From an uncultured Clostridium sp. (lineage in GTDB: Bacteria; Bacillota; Clostridia; Peptostreptococcales; Peptostreptococcaceae), in assembly GCA_937944945.1 (NCBI GenBank), contig CALEBD010000409.1, forward strand, positions 1 through 23,594: a DNA stretch of 23,594 bases. The letters run 5' to 3'. The translations under genes were made by a program, and so were the position numbers. Below, in pieces: positions 22,633 to 23,594 of the stretch. Position 1 is the stretch's first letter. Every line of letters begins with the position of its first letter. A model generated the notes under the pieces. It did not search any database. It was given only the letters and a program-made list of their open reading frames with translations, and was not told where the DNA came from.

Positions 22633-23594
22633 TGAATACTATATAGAAAAAACTAAGTATTCAAGAACAGGTTCTTAAGCTACGCAGAAGTTATCGCACT
22701 CAAGCTAAAGATGCTGCAAACCTGTTAGAAAAGATATCAAACATGACAGAATTAGATGCCTTACTTTAGTACACTAATTATGCAGCTGATCATTTAGGTA
22801 GACTCAATAAACAGATATAGGAAAGATATAAACAAGGGAAAGATGCTAAATGGGATTTAAATGTATTATAGAGCTATAGAGAAATAGCATCGTCTTATGA
22901 TATAGTAAATAGAATATCAGGATTAGCTAATAGGTATTCTGATATATTTGGAGACGATAATGTGAGAGCTATAGAAACTGCTTGTAATAAATTATAGTAG
23001 GCACAACGAAACATATTAGATGCTTGTGATACAATTGGTTCTAAACTATATTTAAATGAAATTCTACCATACGTAGGTATAGTTAGACATAGAATTAAAA
23101 ACGAAGAAAGAAAGAAGTATATAGAAAACAACCCCAAAGGTACTAACGAATCAGATAAAGATTTTAATTTGAGAGTTCAACAACATATAGAACAGTATTT
23201 AAGAGATAACAGTAATGATATAGAGTATCAAACTAGAGAATGGTTAGATGCTCAAAGACATGTAGCTGAATCTGGGTTTGAATGCAATTCTATATTAGCT
23301 AACTTTGGTACAGTTTATGAATCTAAAGATCCTTTTGTACAAGCTATAGTACAAAGATTCGATTTTGCAATTAGTGATAAAGAACAGCGAATGATTAAAT
23401 TAAGAGCTTAGATAAGTAAAGTACTAAAAGAATACAAAGCAAAGTATGGTACTACTAATTTTAGTGACCTGAGAAAGGTGTTTGATGATTTTGTAGAAGT
23501 AACTGACAATGGTGTTATTTACTTGGTTAATCCAATTGGTGGAGAGTATTTGCAAGCATCTAAAAAAGAACGTAACAGAATATTCTCTGATGGA
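22608..23594 (+). CDS. Helical protein, partial at window end; may be fused to upstream nuclease by frameshift
   Basis: Frame open from about 22572 to the window end, with the first ATG at 22608 (GTG at 22599 is possible) and seven TAGs. The 329 visible residues are charged, mainly helical and coiled-coil-like, for example MLKELTNLMNTIQKKLSIQE, NLLEKISNMTELDALLQ and FAISDKEQRMIKLRA. No catalytic motif is visible, and the 3' end lies outside the window. The start overlaps the upstream gene by 25 bases. If one A were added to AAAA at 22595-22598, the upstream frame would read ILEKILEKVDQMLKEL and continue directly here, giving one protein of at least 833 codons. I favour that, but a separate overlapping gene cannot be excluded. 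Confidence 0.72.

Larger units (their letters stand above)
1..23594 (+). other. Region translated with TAG as a sense codon (probably Gln, genetic code 15)
   Basis: Reading TAG as sense merges the many short plus-strand ORFs into seven long frames; every gap between same-frame ORF pieces that I walked by hand contained TAG but no in-frame TAA or TGA. My hand counts of in-frame TAG are about 5, 11, 1, 13, 67, 7 and 7 in the seven frames from left to right. TAG sits where Gln is natural, for example next to CAA/CAG codons in Gln-rich stretches and inside the polymerase motif PTQGQNS (TAG at 18302-18304). Five of the six visible gene ends are TAA. TAG-to-Gln recoding is known in several crAss-like lineages. 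No suppressor tRNA is present in this window, so the amino acid identity is inferred from context only. Confidence 0.93.

Noticed and set aside
1..23594. tRNA genes, CRISPR arrays, insertion sequences or attachment sites
   Set aside because: Coding frames cover nearly every base, the gaps are 12 bases or less, and I saw no clustered direct repeats or inverted-repeat boundaries.

Overview
The window is late-region sequence of a strongly AT-rich tailed phage, best read as a crAss-like phage (order Crassvirales) that has reassigned TAG from stop to an amino acid, almost certainly glutamine (genetic code 15). Under the standard code the plus strand breaks into dozens of small ORFs. With TAG read through, these join into a few long genes, all on the plus strand, that fill the window with almost no intergenic DNA. 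I count roughly 110 in-frame TAGs by hand. The ends of the long genes are TAA. The single TGA end, at 22630-22632, sits at a suspected frame disruption.

Layout: (1) 2-1333, the C-terminal part of a virion/tail protein. (2) 1335-2861 and 2779-3714, two frames that together look like one roughly 792-residue internal virion (cargo/ejection) protein, split by an apparent single-base frame change near 2829-2845. (3) 3707-5746, a 679-residue helical protein, probably a second internal virion protein. (4) 5759-21091, one uninterrupted frame of 5,110 codons. It encodes a giant protein with a Gly/Ala-rich membrane-active segment near the N-terminus, long helical stretches, an HEXXH metallopeptidase module in the middle, and a two-barrel RNA polymerase core near the C-terminus with the DFDID metal-binding motif. 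(5) 21097-22632, a protein with a second HEXXH module and a RecB/Cas4-like PD-(D/E)XK nuclease. (6) 22608 to the window end, a helical protein that may be its continuation through a second frame disruption.

How the genes fit together (inference from the known biology of the crAss-like virion RNA polymerase, for example phi14:2 gp66): these are proteins packaged in the capsid and ejected with the DNA. The Gly-zipper segments would help cross the cell envelope, the polymerase would transcribe early phage genes, and the metallopeptidase modules could mature the giant chains or act on host proteins. TAG codons close to the 5' ends, notably codon 7 of the giant gene, mean that none of this can be made until TAG is efficiently decoded. 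No tRNA, CRISPR array, mobile element, terminator or clear promoter is visible, and there is no gene on the minus strand that I support.
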